Shown: positions 55,012 through 63,262 of the stretch, one piece after another
Position numbering within the stretch: the first letter of the stretch is position 1
Layout of the letters: every line of letters starts with the position of its first letter
Source: Bacillota bacterium
GTDB taxonomy: Bacteria; Bacillota; Clostridia; Lachnospirales; Lachnospiraceae
Assembly (NCBI GenBank): GCA_023408815.1
Contig: JAEYJO010000057.1
Span: forward strand, 124,001-188,000
Length of the DNA stretch: 64,000 nt
Reading direction: 5' to 3'
The notes under the pieces: generated by a model
The model's database searches: none
What the model was told of the DNA's origin: nothing
Seen by the model: only the letters and a program-made list of their open reading frames with translations
Position numbers and translations under genes: made by a program

Positions 55012-55064
55012 ATTTTTTCCCCTGTTCATCTGCTATAGTTTCTTCTATATATAAGGCCGCATAA

Positions 55065-55075
55065 GCACACTGTGC
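55065..55075. repeat. GCACA-N-TGTGC palindrome, copy 1
   Basis: GCACACTGTGC lies between the topA promoter and start codon. A second copy with a different central base lies at 55293-55303. It is a possible operator pair with no known regulator. Confidence 0.3.
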
Positions 55076-55097
55076 CGTCTGGCCTGCAACTTGCATC

Positions 55098-55126
55098 ACT
55101 ATACAATAATTTTTCTGCGCTTGCAA
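55098..55126 (-). promoter_or_regulatory. Promoter of topA
   Basis: TTGCAA and TATAGT with a 17-base spacer on the minus strand, about 85 bases before the topA start. Confidence 0.65.
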
Positions 55127-55180
55127 GTAATATTATGAAAAATTTAGAAATTTTATTCATTTATAGTATATGATACCAGG

Positions 55181-55223
55181 GAAAAAAGGTCATATTTTTC
55201 ATGCTTGCATGAAAAAATATGAC
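55181..55223 (-). terminator. Terminator of comM-dprA
   Basis: A long stem (GTCATATTTTT and its complement, extended through CATGC/GCATG with one bulge) is followed on the minus strand by CCTTTTTTCCC. The rest of the 346-base dprA-topA gap, 55224-55357, holds no gene that I can see. Confidence 0.85.
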
Positions 55224-55292
55224 TTTGAGACCTGCAAAACATGAGAAAGCAGCCCGACAGGGCGAATTCCGAATGTTTTTAGGATTGTAAGA

Positions 55293-55303
55293 GCACATTG
55301 TGC
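55293..55303. repeat. GCACA-N-TGTGC palindrome, copy 2
   Basis: GCACATTGTGC lies between the dprA stop and its terminator, about 228 bases from the similar copy near topA. Its function is unknown. Confidence 0.3.
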
Positions 55304-55357
55304 GTTACGATCCGTAGGCATCAGGACAGCGAATTACTATTTTTGTCCCGATATTTG

Positions 55358-56482
55358 CTATTTGGGAACATCATATTTTCCAGCTTTTTGATAAAATCCT
55401 GCAGACACCTGCTTTATCTCTCCATCCATGCAAAGATTCATGAGGCGGCATATGATTTCCCTATATTCCATACCGGATTCCTCCTGAAGCTGTTCTATGC
55501 TCTTAGGATAAAAATCAAGGCATTTTTCAAGCTTTGTATGTCTCTTTTCCTCTTCATCAGCCTCTGTGCCGGACAATTCCTCCTCCCATCTCTTCTTTTT
55601 TTCATGCAGTCCGGTCTCCTCGAGCATTTCAGAAACGGAAAGCATAAGCCCCGCTCCCTGTTTTATTAGCCGGTTACAGCCCTCGCTCAGACTGTCAGTG
55701 GCCCTGCCGGGAAGCACATATACCTCTTTTCCCTGCTCAAGTGCCATATCAGCAGTAATCAAGGTGCCGCTTTTTTCTCTTGCCTCAATGATAACTACCA
55801 CATCCGAAAGTCCGCTGATAATCCGATTTCTGGGTGGAAACAGCTGAGGCTTAGGGCCGGTACCTGGAGAATATTCGGAGAGTATCCCTCCCTGCGTCTT
55901 CATCCTCTCATAAATTTCTCTATTTTCCGCCGGATAGCAAATATCTGCGCCACAGCCTAACACCGCGTAGCTGTTTCCTCCGGCTTCCAGCGCCGCCTTC
56001 TGCCCGATACTGTCGATTCCTCTCGCCATTCCACTTATAAGCGTCACCCCCTCCTGCGCCAGCTGACTTCCCCACAATCCCGCCATATACCTTCCATATT
56101 CCGAGCATTCTCTGGCACCGATTATTGCTACAGAGGGTACGGACTTACTCGGCAGCCTTCCATGAAAATACAACCCGAAGGGAGCATCTTCTATCGCCGC
56201 CAGCTTCTCAGGATAAGAGGATTCTAACAGACTGACGAAATTCACTCCCTTCTCCTTAAGCTTCCCATATTCTCCCTCCACATCCCAGCGACACCGCTCC
56301 CTTATCATTTTCTCCGCTTTGGGGGCTGAAAGGAAATGGACCAGTTCCTTTTCCGTCATCTCATATACCGCCTTGGCGCTCGTCCCATAAGCTGAAAGCT
56401 TACGCTTCATCCTATTCCCGATTCCCGGAACGTTTGCCAGCCAATAAGCATAGGGCTCGTCCCAATTGCTTTCCCCATTCAT
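55358..56482 (-). CDS. dprA: DNA-processing protein DprA
   Basis: Loads RecA on single-stranded DNA taken up in transformation. 374 residues. The Rossmann-like core is clear (VAIIGARECSEYGRYMAG, ISGMARGIDSIGQKAALEAG, FPPRNRIISGLSDVVVI), preceded by a helix-hairpin/SAM-like domain and followed by a winged-helix C-terminus. The ATG at 56482, eight bases after comM, has AGAGG upstream; a longer frame would lie inside comM. Confidence 0.96.
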   Translation of the reverse strand: MNGESNWDEPYAYWLANVPGIGNRMKRKLSAYGTSAKAVYEMTEKELVHFLSAPKAEKMIRERCRWDVEGEYGKLKEKGVNFVSLLESSYPEKLAAIEDAPFGLYFHGRLPSKSVPSVAIIGARECSEYGRYMAGLWGSQLAQEGVTLISGMARGIDSIGQKAALEAGGNSYAVLGCGADICYPAENREIYERMKTQGGILSEYSPGTGPKPQLFPPRNRIISGLSDVVVIIEAREKSGTLITADMALEQGKEVYVLPGRATDSLSEGCNRLIKQGAGLMLSVSEMLEETGLHEKKKRWEEELSGTEADEEEKRHTKLEKCLDFYPKSIEQLQEESGMEYREIICRLMNLCMDGEIKQVSAGFYQKAGKYDVPK

Positions 56483-56489
56483 ATGTTTT

Positions 56490-58022
56490 TTACCTCTCCC
56501 AATATTTATTTCCTTCCATTCGGTAGCTGACGGCCTCTGCCAAGTGCATCTCCTTAATTTGCTCGCTCTCATCCAGATCCGCAATAGTGCGCGCCACACG
56601 GAGAATCCTATAATAGCCTCTGGCACTAAGCCGTAAGGCGGTAAAGGCCTTCTCCATCAGCAGCTCTTCCCTATCTCCCAGTAAACAAAACTTTGATATA
56701 TCCTTCGCGGTAAGCCCTGCGTTACACTTATATTCTCTTCCTCTATACCTTTCTTCCTGTCTCTTTCTGGCGTTCATCACCCTTTTTCGTATAGAAGCAC
56801 TCGATTCACCTTCATTCTTTTTGGTCAGTTCCTTCATGGCTATCGGGGATACCTCCGCGCACAAATCTATCCTGTCCAGAACAGGTCCCGATATACGGCT
56901 TTGATATTTCTTAATATCCGCCTGAGTGCAGCGGCATCTGTTCACATCCGGATAATACCCGCAGGGGCAGGGATTCAGAGCTCCTACCAGCATGAAATCT
57001 GCAGGATATGTATAATTCCCCCCGATTCTTGCGATATTAATCTGCTTCTCTTCCAAAGGCTGTCTTAGCACGTCCAGCACATGCTGGCCGAATTCCGGCA
57101 TCTCATCCAAAAATAACACTCCCTTGTGGGCGAGACTGATGATTCCGGGCCTGGGAATTCTCCCTCCACCCGTGAGGGAATGTATCGTTACGGTATGGTG
57201 AGGGCTTAAGAAGGGCCTTTTTTCGATGAGGGCCTTCCCGCCGCTTAACCGCCCTGCAATACTATAGAGCGAGGAAACCTCCATGCATTCTTCACTCGTA
57301 AGAGGCGGAAGAATGCCCGTAATCCTGTTTGCTATCATCGTCTTGCCGGAGCCGGGAGGCCCTACGAGCAATAAATTATGAAAACCCGCAGCAGCGATTT
57401 CCGCCGTCCGTTTCGCCGCCGTCTGTCCGCTTATTTCCGAAAAATCAGGCGTTTTTTCTCGCTTTCCTTTCCTGTTTGCAACAACTTTTTCCTTCGCATT
57501 CTCTTCCTTCCGCTCTCCCTTTAAATAGCTGAGTGCGTCTTGCAGGGAAGCAGCACCTATTACCTCTATTCCGGATATTACTGCTCCCTCCTCCTTATTT
57601 TCTTCGGGTACCAGACACCTCTTTATTCCCTCCTCTTTCGCCCGCCTTACCAATGGAAGAATTCCTTTTATGGGATTGACCTTTCCATTAAGGCTAAGTT
57701 CTCCCACAATCATGATACCGGATACTGCCTCTTCCTCAATACAGTCCATAGATCGAAGCATGCCTACCGCTATAGGAAGGTCAAAGGCCGTCCCTTCCTT
57801 TCTTACATTTGCCGGAGATAAATTAACCGTAGTCCGCATAGGAGACAGCGCGATACCGGAATTTTTCAGTGCTACCCTTACTCGTTCTCCCGCTTCCTTC
57901 ACTTCTCCGCTCAAATAGCCCACCATTAAAAAGCCAGGCAGGCCTTTCGCCATATCTACCTCCACATGGACCAGCATGGTATTCATACCGCATATAGCTG
58001 CTGATATTATAGTACTAAACAT
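56490..58022 (-). CDS. comM: YifB/ComM-type AAA+ ATPase
   Basis: Magnesium-chelatase-like helicase implicated in branch migration during transformation. 510 residues. An N-terminal Lon-S16-like domain (FSTIISAAICGMNTMLVHVE) precedes the AAA+ module with Walker A VGPPGSGKTMIAN near residue 222 and Walker B GVLFLDEMPEF, then a C-terminal helical domain. It is paired with dprA in an operon. The start at ATG 58022 matches family N-termini; a TTG at 58031 is the alternative. Confidence 0.95.
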   Translation of the reverse strand: MFSTIISAAICGMNTMLVHVEVDMAKGLPGFLMVGYLSGEVKEAGERVRVALKNSGIALSPMRTTVNLSPANVRKEGTAFDLPIAVGMLRSMDCIEEEAVSGIMIVGELSLNGKVNPIKGILPLVRRAKEEGIKRCLVPEENKEEGAVISGIEVIGAASLQDALSYLKGERKEENAKEKVVANRKGKREKTPDFSEISGQTAAKRTAEIAAAGFHNLLLVGPPGSGKTMIANRITGILPPLTSEECMEVSSLYSIAGRLSGGKALIEKRPFLSPHHTVTIHSLTGGGRIPRPGIISLAHKGVLFLDEMPEFGQHVLDVLRQPLEEKQINIARIGGNYTYPADFMLVGALNPCPCGYYPDVNRCRCTQADIKKYQSRISGPVLDRIDLCAEVSPIAMKELTKKNEGESSASIRKRVMNARKRQEERYRGREYKCNAGLTAKDISKFCLLGDREELLMEKAFTALRLSARGYYRILRVARTIADLDESEQIKEMHLAEAVSYRMEGNKYWER

Positions 58023-58212
58023 TAAATACAACTTCCTCCTTTTGCTTTTTATTCAATTAGACGTTCGTGAAACTCGTAACAAATCCATGCGGAAAGTTCA
58101 TGATAAACCCCAAAGGGCGCGCCAAATTTTTACGATATAACAGTTCCGCAATCCTCGACTTATATTTAAAATGAATGCAATAAAAATGGAATTTTCGGGG
58201 GAATCCCCTGAT

Positions 58213-58253
58213 GTTCCTTCATACGCCCGGCAAAAACGCCGGACGCAGGGAAC
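58213..58253 (-). other. Interrupted hairpin after the HD-domain gene
   Basis: Outer arms GTTCC/GGAAC and inner arms CCGGC/GCCGG form an interrupted 41-base hairpin, 42 bases after the HD gene stop, followed by a small GGGG/CCCC hairpin. There is no direct T tract. It may be a terminator or an mRNA 3' structure. No other feature was seen in the gap before comM. Confidence 0.45.
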
Positions 58254-58294
58254 TTATGATAATAAATGAAATCCTATGTAAGCCTAAAAACCTA

Positions 58295-59476
58295 TTAGAA
58301 GAACTGTCCCGGAATATACTCTTCCACTTCCGTACCTTCTTCTGCAATTCCGGTGTGAATCTCTGCTTCCTCGAGTTCCGGTACATTGATGCCGTGCTCA
58401 CGCAGCGTCTTCGTATCGATGATGCAGCGGTTATCCATCGTCTTCATAATATCGACAACTTCCAAGTCGCTGTAAGATTTCTCCGCCAAATCCATGATAT
58501 TATTGTCCTTAAAGCCTAAGACCATCGGACGAAGAACATTTTCTTCGTTATTTCTGATTACGATTGCCTTATCACCGGTATTTAACTCTACACTCACACC
58601 AGGCACCAGAATATTCACAGACTCAATGAGAGCGTCCACGATCTCCGGCGCATATATCTCCGGGTGGTTCAGCAAATGCTTAAGAGCTGCAACCTCCGAA
58701 ACCGGAGCTCCATTCAAGTGCATCGCTGTCATCGTATCGTAAGTCTCGGCTACCGTAAGCACTTGTGCTCCCATCACGGGCCTAAACCGCTTATCCTCCA
58801 CGCCGACTTTAAAATTATCCATCATCTTCTGGGACTGTACACAGATACGCTTAATATTAGGCTCTGCGGAAAATACCCTGCCGATCAGTTCGAAACCTGC
58901 CGCCTTATAGGAAGCGATCATCTCCTTCTCCGTATCGTTATTCTCTTCCTTCTCCGATACCGTTTTAGGCAACGACAACATTCCGACGTCGTGTACCAAC
59001 GCCGCCAAAACGGTGTCCATCTGCTCCTCGAGCTTTATATTCAGCACATGCGTTATCATCGCACAAAGAATAGCCGTGTTTAACGCGTGCTTGTATACAT
59101 GATCCTCTTTACTTCTCAAATTCTGGATAAAATTGATACTTTTATCGAGATGGCCATAACGCCTAAGAATGTTATTCACGATTACCTGAAGCTTCGGTCC
59201 CCGTTTGCTGTCCTTCAATTTATTCAATTCCTCGCTCAGCGCGAACACAGTCATCGTCTGAAAACGCTCGAACAAAATATCCTCCTGCGTCATCGGCGGA
59301 ACTGGCTCAGCCGGCTCCAGAATGAACAAACCGATTAAACCGAACGTATGAATACTCTGAATGCCTTGTGCTGTAAGCTTAGAACTGCGCTCATAAAGCA
59401 AGACCCCATCCTTGTTGTAGATCGGCCTTGCCAATCTCATTCCCTTCTTTAACTTCTCTGTTTTCACAAAAAGCAT
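58295..59476 (-). CDS. HD-domain protein, degenerate HD-GYP
   Basis: A protein of 393 residues with an N-terminal domain (1-120) of the type seen before HD-GYP modules and a central HD domain: His in VYKHALNTAIL and the HD pair in LAALVHDVGML. The HHE and GYP motifs of active c-di-GMP phosphodiesterases are absent; the matching segment reads RICVQSQKMMDN. The later VAETYDTMTAMH motif survives. A PilZ-like beta region may form the C-terminus. It may be a non-catalytic c-di-GMP or signalling protein. It follows sigK by 23 bases. Confidence 0.8.
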   Translation of the reverse strand: MLFVKTEKLKKGMRLARPIYNKDGVLLYERSSKLTAQGIQSIHTFGLIGLFILEPAEPVPPMTQEDILFERFQTMTVFALSEELNKLKDSKRGPKLQVIVNNILRRYGHLDKSINFIQNLRSKEDHVYKHALNTAILCAMITHVLNIKLEEQMDTVLAALVHDVGMLSLPKTVSEKEENNDTEKEMIASYKAAGFELIGRVFSAEPNIKRICVQSQKMMDNFKVGVEDKRFRPVMGAQVLTVAETYDTMTAMHLNGAPVSEVAALKHLLNHPEIYAPEIVDALIESVNILVPGVSVELNTGDKAIVIRNNEENVLRPMVLGFKDNNIMDLAEKSYSDLEVVDIMKTMDNRCIIDTKTLREHGINVPELEEAEIHTGIAEEGTEVEEYIPGQFF

Positions 59477-59499
59477 ATACTGTCCCCCTTTATCTGACG

Positions 59500-60135
59500 T
59501 TAAGATTCTTTTTCGAATCCTCTTTTAAGCTTACCCAGAGCCCTTTTCTCAATACGGGAAACATAGCTTCTGGATATTCCCAGCCGTTCCCCGATCTCCC
59601 TTTGGGTAACCTCTCTCCCCGTTTCAAGTCCGTACCTTAAAAAAATAATTTCTTTTTCTCTGCCCTCTAACTTCTCCAACAAGCGTGCCAATTTTTTCAA
59701 ATCGCTGCACAGCTCCATTCTGTCTATCACATCTACCTGTTCAGTCTCAATAATATCGAGTAAATTTATCTCATTTCCTTCTTTATCCGTTCCAATCGGC
59801 TCATATAAGGATACTTCTTTAGACGTCTTTCTCTTGGAGCGAATCAACATTAACAATTCGTTGTCTATACAGCGCGAAGCATATGTGCTGAGCTTTCCCT
59901 TGCTGGCATCAAAAGATGCCACCGCTTTAATAAGCCCAATCGTGCCTATGGAAATCAAGTCTTCCATGTCCTCATCCACGTTCTGATACTTCTTGGCGAT
60001 GTGGGCCACCAGGCGTAAATTGCGCTCAATAAGAATTTCTCTCGCTTCCCGGGCTTTCTCACTGCTCCCTTTTTGCAGGTTCTGAATATAGCAGGCTTCT
60101 TCTTCTGCGGTTAAAGGTTTTTGGAAAGTTTTCAA
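59500..60135 (-). CDS. sigK: Sporulation sigma factor SigK
   Basis: Late mother-cell sigma factor of 211 residues. Region 2 (NLRLVAHIAKKYQNVDEDMEDLISIG) and region 4 (TQREIGERLGISRSYVSRIEKRALGKLKRG) match SigK closely. It starts at KTFQKPLTAEEEACY, the point where the mature Bacillus protein begins, so the pro-sequence is missing. The start is TTG 60135, and an in-frame TGA lies a few codons upstream, so no longer form is possible. The gene is continuous, with no skin-type insertion. Confidence 0.9.
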   Translation of the reverse strand: MKTFQKPLTAEEEACYIQNLQKGSSEKAREAREILIERNLRLVAHIAKKYQNVDEDMEDLISIGTIGLIKAVASFDASKGKLSTYASRCIDNELLMLIRSKRKTSKEVSLYEPIGTDKEGNEINLLDIIETEQVDVIDRMELCSDLKKLARLLEKLEGREKEIIFLRYGLETGREVTQREIGERLGISRSYVSRIEKRALGKLKRGFEKES

Positions 60136-60212
60136 AAAGCGCCCCCGAAGTCAATTTATTATATTCTATGACCTCGCTGCCCTTCTAGTGCCTTTCCATT
60201 TAAATTAACTAT

Positions 60213-60241
60213 ATTATACAAATTATTACCAAAAATAGCAA
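60213..60241 (-). promoter_or_regulatory. Promoter-like boxes upstream of sigK
   Basis: TTGCTA and TATAAT with a 17-base spacer, just after the hemW stop and about 80 bases before sigK. They look like sigma-A boxes, whereas sigK is normally driven by sigma-E with SpoIIID. The assignment is tentative. Confidence 0.45.
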
Positions 60242-60245
60242 CAAC

Positions 60246-61400
60246 TTAAAAGAGAAATTGGGCCATAACATAATTACTTACATCTCTCCCGTAAGAAGTC
60301 AGTTTTACCCGTTCTCCTGTATCGATCAGGCCGTTATCAAGAAGCTGTTGCAAAACCGGCCCGTATATATTCTCCATATCCTCGTGAAAAGCCTCAAAAA
60401 ATTCCGCTCTGCTCACGCCCTCAGTCAAACGAAGTCCCAAAAACATGAACTCCTCCATCTGTTCTGCTCTGCCCAGCCTTTGAATCTCTTCCTTTACGTT
60501 CCCATGAATCTTCCCTTTGCCATAAGCGTCTAAGTAGGTCTGCATCCTGGCGGTATTCTTCCAGCGCACATTTTCCACCATGGAAGAGGCTCCCAGTCCG
60601 AACCCAGCATAATCGTGTCTCCTCCAGTATGTGGTATTATGTCTGCATTCTCTTCCCTTTAAAGCATAATTGGAAATCTCGTAGCGGCAATAGCCCGCCT
60701 CCTCCAAACGCTTTCCGGTTTCTTCATACATCCGGCGTTCCTCTTCTTCCGAAGGAAGGTCCTTTTCCACTCCGTTTTCTCCTTCTTTCTCACCATACAT
60801 ATCAAAGAAGGGGGTTCCCTCTTCGATAATGAGGCTATAGGCAGAAATATGATCCGGCTTAAGGCCTGTCACCTTAAGTAAAGTCTCCAGATAGCGTTCT
60901 GTAGTCTGCCCCGGAAGCGCCGACATCAGGTCCACATTTATATTATCGAAACCAGCCTCTCTCGCCATATGAAATGCGGCGAAGAAATCGGCAGCATTGT
61001 GGATCCTGCCCAAAGCCTTGAGCTCAGAGTCCTGTAACGACTGCGCACCGATGCTGAGTCTATTGATTCCTGCGGTTTTGTACCGGCTAAGCTTTTCCTT
61101 ATCTACCGTGCATGGATTTACTTCTATGGTTACTTCCGGATTGGGGGAAAAACGGTAGCAGTTCTTCAACTTATCCATTATCTTTTCAATATGGGCTGTC
61201 TGCAGAATGGAAGGGGTTCCTCCTCCAAAAAAAACCGTATCTACAAGGCGCTCTCCATACCGGGAAGCTTCCGTCTCTATTTCCTTAAGCAACGCTGCCG
61301 CATAGATCTCCTTATCCCCCTCCGCGGCCGGAAAGGACAGAAAATCACAGTATAAACACTTTCTTACGCAAAAAGGAATATGAATATATATACTTAACAT
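60246..61400 (-). CDS. hemW: HemW radical SAM protein
   Basis: Radical-SAM heme chaperone of 384 residues, formerly called oxygen-independent coproporphyrinogen oxidase-like. The cluster motif is Cys11-x3-Cys15-x2-Cys18 (CVRKCLYCDF), then FFGGGTPSIL and SIGAQSLQDSELKALGR. A HemN C-terminal domain follows (MEEFMFLGLRLTEGVS). It abuts the lepA stop with no gap and has only a weak ribosome site, so coupled translation is likely. Confidence 0.95.
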   Translation of the reverse strand: MLSIYIHIPFCVRKCLYCDFLSFPAAEGDKEIYAAALLKEIETEASRYGERLVDTVFFGGGTPSILQTAHIEKIMDKLKNCYRFSPNPEVTIEVNPCTVDKEKLSRYKTAGINRLSIGAQSLQDSELKALGRIHNAADFFAAFHMAREAGFDNINVDLMSALPGQTTERYLETLLKVTGLKPDHISAYSLIIEEGTPFFDMYGEKEGENGVEKDLPSEEEERRMYEETGKRLEEAGYCRYEISNYALKGRECRHNTTYWRRHDYAGFGLGASSMVENVRWKNTARMQTYLDAYGKGKIHGNVKEEIQRLGRAEQMEEFMFLGLRLTEGVSRAEFFEAFHEDMENIYGPVLQQLLDNGLIDTGERVKLTSYGRDVSNYVMAQFLF

Positions 61401-63215
61401 TTATTTATCATCCAGCTTAAGCACACTCATAAAAGCCTTCTGCGGAATTTCCACGCTGCCTATCTGGCGCATGCGCTTTTTTCCCTCTTTCTGCTTTTCA
61501 AGGAGTTTCTTTTTACGGGTAATATCACCGCCGTAACATTTCGCAAGCACATCCTTTCGCATAGCCTTTACCGTCTCTCTGGCTATGATCTTGCCGCCTA
61601 CCGCCGCCTGGATCGGAATCTCGAACAGATGTCTGGGAATCTCGTCCTTAAGCTTCTCACACATCCTGCGTCCGCGCTCGTAAGCACTGTCCGCATGCAC
61701 GATAAAGGAAAGGGCATCCACCTCTTCGTGGTTGATCAGGATGTCCAGCTTCACCAGTTTGGATTCCTCATAACCCTTCAAATCGTAATCAAAGGAAGCA
61801 TAGCCTTTGGAGCGTGATTTCAGAGCGTCAAAGAAATCATAAATGATTTCGTTTAACGGCAGCTCGTATTTAAGCAGTGCCCTCGTCTCCTCCATATATT
61901 CCATTCCCAGATAACGTCCTCTGCGCTCCTGGCAAAGTTCCATGATGGAACCGATGAACTCTGTGGTCACCATGATCTCCGCACTCACTACCGGCTCCTC
62001 CATATATTCGATTTCCGTAGGGTCCGGTAAATTAGAGGGATTGGTCAATTCTATGACCTCCCCATTGTTCTTATGCACTTTATAGATAACACTCGGCGCC
62101 GTCGTCACCAAATCCAGATTGTATTCTCTTTCCAAACGCTCCTGAATGATTTCCAAATGCAGCAATCCCAAAAAGCCGCAACGGAAACCAAAGCCGAGAG
62201 CGATCGAGGTCTCCGGCTCGTAATGTAAAGATGCATCGTTTAGCTGGAGTTTCTCCAAGGCGTCCCTAAGGTCAGGATATTTCGCCCCGTCTGCAGGATA
62301 CATTCCGCAGTACACCATGGAATTTACCTTTTTATAACCAGGCAAAGGCGCCGCGCAGGGATTTTTTACATCAGTTACCGTATCTCCCACCGCTGTATCC
62401 TTTACATTCTTGATGGAAGCGGTCATATAGCCTACCATGCCCGCAGACAGCTCATCACATGGAATGAACTGACCCGGCCCGAAATAACCCACCTCCACAA
62501 CTTCTGCTTTCGCACCGGTCGCCATCATCAATATCTGCGTACCTCTCCGCACCCTGCCCTCTTTAATGCGGCAAAACACGATAACTCCCTTGTAAGAATC
62601 GTAAAGGGAGTCGAACACGAGAGCCTGAAGAGGGTTGTCCGCACTTCCCGCAGGAGCAGGTATCTTATGTACCACCGCTTCTAACACCTCTTCGATGCCG
62701 ATTCCGCTCTTGGCGGAAATAAGAGGCGCATCCTGCGCCTCAAGGCCGATAATATCTTCAATTTCATCCTTCACACGCTGGGGATCCGCGCTGGGCAAAT
62801 CTATCTTATTAATAACCGGAAATACATCCAGATTGTGATCCAACGCCAAATATACATTAGCTAATGTCTGAGCCTCGATTCCCTGCGCCGCGTCCACCAC
62901 CAGGATCGCTCCGTCGCAGGCTGCAAGACTTCTGCTGACCTCATAGTTAAAATCCACATGTCCGGGAGTATCGATCAGGTTAAAAATATACTCCTCTCCA
63001 TCCTGCGCTTTATATACGATACGAACGGTCTGCGCCTTTATAGTAATTCCCCGCTCTCTCTCCAAATCCATATTGTCTAAGACCTGCGCCTGCATTTCCC
63101 GGCTTGTCAAAAGACCCGTTTTCTCTATAATTCGATCCGCCAAAGTAGATTTTCCATGGTCGATATGGGCCACAATACAAAAATTCCTTATTTTACTTTG
63201 ATCTATGCCTGACAT
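61401..63215 (-). CDS. lepA: Elongation factor 4 (LepA)
   Basis: Translational GTPase that back-translocates or assists ribosomes, 604 residues. G1 is AHIDHGKST at residues 16-24, then DTPGHVDFNYEVSRSL, VINKIDLPSADP and the C-terminal LepA domain with KMRQIGSVEIPQKAFMSVL-type ending. The ATG at 63215 has GGAGG upstream; the frame is open to 63266 without a site. Confidence 0.97.
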   Translation of the reverse strand: MSGIDQSKIRNFCIVAHIDHGKSTLADRIIEKTGLLTSREMQAQVLDNMDLERERGITIKAQTVRIVYKAQDGEEYIFNLIDTPGHVDFNYEVSRSLAACDGAILVVDAAQGIEAQTLANVYLALDHNLDVFPVINKIDLPSADPQRVKDEIEDIIGLEAQDAPLISAKSGIGIEEVLEAVVHKIPAPAGSADNPLQALVFDSLYDSYKGVIVFCRIKEGRVRRGTQILMMATGAKAEVVEVGYFGPGQFIPCDELSAGMVGYMTASIKNVKDTAVGDTVTDVKNPCAAPLPGYKKVNSMVYCGMYPADGAKYPDLRDALEKLQLNDASLHYEPETSIALGFGFRCGFLGLLHLEIIQERLEREYNLDLVTTAPSVIYKVHKNNGEVIELTNPSNLPDPTEIEYMEEPVVSAEIMVTTEFIGSIMELCQERRGRYLGMEYMEETRALLKYELPLNEIIYDFFDALKSRSKGYASFDYDLKGYEESKLVKLDILINHEEVDALSFIVHADSAYERGRRMCEKLKDEIPRHLFEIPIQAAVGGKIIARETVKAMRKDVLAKCYGGDITRKKKLLEKQKEGKKRMRQIGSVEIPQKAFMSVLKLDDK

Positions 63216-63262
63216 TTGTTTCCTCCGCACCGAATGGCATTTATTATTACTGTAACAATATA

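Noticed and set aside
59500..60135. Skin-type prophage insertion in sigK
   Set aside because: The reading frame is continuous through all sigma regions.
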